Positions 12,111 through 13,063 of a DNA stretch of 13,063 bases are shown one piece after another. The notes under the pieces are model-generated. The model searched no databases. It was not told the origin of the DNA and saw only the letters and a program-made list of their open reading frames with translations. Position 1 is the first letter of the stretch. Each line of letters starts with the position of its first letter. Position numbers and translations under genes: made by a program. The stretch comes from MGML01 sp964493985 (GTDB lineage: Bacteria > Chloroflexota > Dehalococcoidia > Dehalococcoidales > UBA2162): assembly GCA_964493985.1 (NCBI GenBank), contig CAZBQL010000087.1:1-13063 (forward strand). The letters are read 5' to 3'.

Positions 12111-13063
12111 ATGATTATGAAAAAGCTTCTGTTTATATTACTTATACTTGTTATGACATTAAGCCTGTCTTTACCGGTTTCTGCCGCTGAAGTCGGTGAT
12201 ACCATTGAAATCCCGGTAACGATACGTGATTTCCACGGTGTAGGATGGTCTGGAATAGATGGTTATTCAGCACATCCGGACTTTGAATATACTATTGCAA
12301 CTGATCCGGGGATTGTCTTGAGTGCGCTTGGTGGAGACAAGAAACCGGTCTATGCCGGGCTGGCCGGAAATCCAACAACACATTCACAGGCTGATTTTGA
12401 CCAGTGGTATCGTGATACAGCTAATATCAATATGAGGAAAGACACTACCCTGACATTCACCTGGGACGGCAGCAAATATTACTACGACAATTCAAATTTC
12501 TTCCCGATTGATGGTCAGCTTCTTGGCAATGATGGGCGGTCGCACAACTATCATTTCACCCTGGAAATGCATACCAAATTCACCTACCAGGGAGGAGAAG
12601 TCTTTAGTTTTACCGGCGATGACGACCTCTGGCTTTTTATTGATGACCAGCTTGTGATAGACCTGGGTGGTGTGCATTCCGCCCTATCGGCTTCCGTTAG
12701 TCTTAATTCTTTAGGGCTTACCATAGGCGAAGAATATGATTTCGACCTGTTCTTTGCCGAACGACACACAACTGCGTCAAATTTTCGAGCGGAAACCACT
12801 ATATTATTAGAGGAACCGGAACATTACTGTATTGAAGGCAATAAGATTAATAATGATACCGGTCTGGGTATTCCAGGATGGACTATCACACTTCAAGATG
12901 CAACCGGAGCGGAAATAGCTACAACCACCACCAATTCAACTGGTGGCTACGAATTCTGCCGTCTACTGCCTGGTGACTATACAGTCTGTGAAGTGAGTCA
13001 GCTTGGTTGGACCAATGTCAGTCCGACATGTATTAACGTCGAGATAATCGCTGCAAATATAAC
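12111..13063 (+). CDS. Secreted fibro-slime domain protein with B-type repeat, partial (runs off the end)
   Basis: Open from ATG 12111 to the window end (317 codons, no stop). A signal peptide is clear: MIMKKLLFIL, a hydrophobic core to about residue 22, and a probable cut after 'LPVSA' (about 25). SD GGAGG lies four bases before this ATG and ten before a second ATG at 12117 (MKKLLF); either could be used. Residues about 31-235 match the fibro-slime domain: 'IEIPVTIRDFHGVGW', 'FSFTGDDDLWLFIDDQLVIDLGGVHS' split around residue 170, and 'LFFAERHTTASNFRAET' (213-229), a PA14-like beta-sandwich. Residues about 239 onward resemble an SdrD B-like or prealbumin-like repeat: 'GLGIPGWTITLQDATG' and 'STGGYEFCRLLPGDYTVCE', with four cysteines. 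It is likely a surface or secreted adhesin or matrix protein. It is divergent from the heptose operon. Confidence 0.85.
   Translation, partial: MIMKKLLFILLILVMTLSLSLPVSAAEVGDTIEIPVTIRDFHGVGWSGIDGYSAHPDFEYTIATDPGIVLSALGGDKKPVYAGLAGNPTTHSQADFDQWYRDTANINMRKDTTLTFTWDGSKYYYDNSNFFPIDGQLLGNDGRSHNYHFTLEMHTKFTYQGGEVFSFTGDDDLWLFIDDQLVIDLGGVHSALSASVSLNSLGLTIGEEYDFDLFFAERHTTASNFRAETTILLEEPEHYCIEGNKINNDTGLGIPGWTITLQDATGAEIATTTTNSTGGYEFCRLLPGDYTVCEVSQLGWTNVSPTCINVEIIAANI

Noticed and set aside
11972..12205. Minus-strand 77-codon frame over the fibro-slime leader and signal peptide
   Set aside because: It has no SD or recognisable motif and overlaps the well-supported plus-strand gene start.
1..13063. CRISPR array, insertion sequence or phage genes
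   Set aside because: I saw no regularly spaced direct repeats, transposase, integrase or phage structural genes on either strand.

Overview
The window looks like a piece of a draft or metagenome-derived scaffold from an uncultivated, probably anaerobic bacterium. It contains a run of exactly 100 N (9798-9897). Clues to lifestyle are a probable selenoprotein with an in-frame UGA, a MoaD-like beta-grasp protein, a flavin reductase-like protein, GDP-heptose-type sugar genes and a fibro-slime surface protein. Several genes appear to start at GTG or TTG with good Shine-Dalgarno (SD) sequences. I cannot assign a phylum from the sequence alone; Chloroflexota or Desulfobacterota would be guesses.

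Left part (1-2948): a few bases of an upstream gene, then a small MoaD/ThiS-fold protein on +. A strong bidirectional terminator palindrome (407-436) separates it from a minus-strand gene. That gene is split by one in-frame TGA into 92-aa and 486-aa halves. The coding sequence continues without interruption through the TGA, and a bacterial SECIS-like hairpin lies just after it, so I read it as one 586-aa selenoprotein related to the UGSC family (Sec at residue 93). A flavin reductase-like protein lies upstream on the same strand.

Middle left (2949-3829): an AT-rich promoter region with a perfect 16-bp palindrome over its -10 drives a two-gene DUF4258-DUF2283 cassette of toxin-antitoxin type.

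Right two thirds (3830-11805): a surface-polysaccharide locus, almost all on the minus strand. In transcription order: a GHMP kinase of the HddA type, a SIS-domain sedoheptulose-7-phosphate isomerase (GmhA), a GalE-like epimerase interrupted by the N gap, a 28-codon remnant of a sugar-phosphate nucleotidyltransferase (HddC position), a GmhB-type heptose bisphosphate phosphatase, and a DPM1-like family 2 glycosyltransferase. After a plus-strand GT-C-like membrane protein come another family 2 glycosyltransferase and a Wzx-like flippase. Together they would make GDP-D-glycero-alpha-D-manno-heptose, assemble a heptose-containing glycan on a lipid carrier and flip it. The nucleotidyltransferase of the heptose pathway is cut to its first 28 codons, so the pathway is either broken here, completed from elsewhere, or misassembled. 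The HddA-GmhA spacer holds a dense set of hairpins resembling a dispersed intergenic repeat.

Right end (11806-13063): a 305-bp divergent intergenic region holds a near-consensus promoter for the heptose operon and a possibly structured leader. It is followed by a secreted fibro-slime protein on + that runs off the end of the window.
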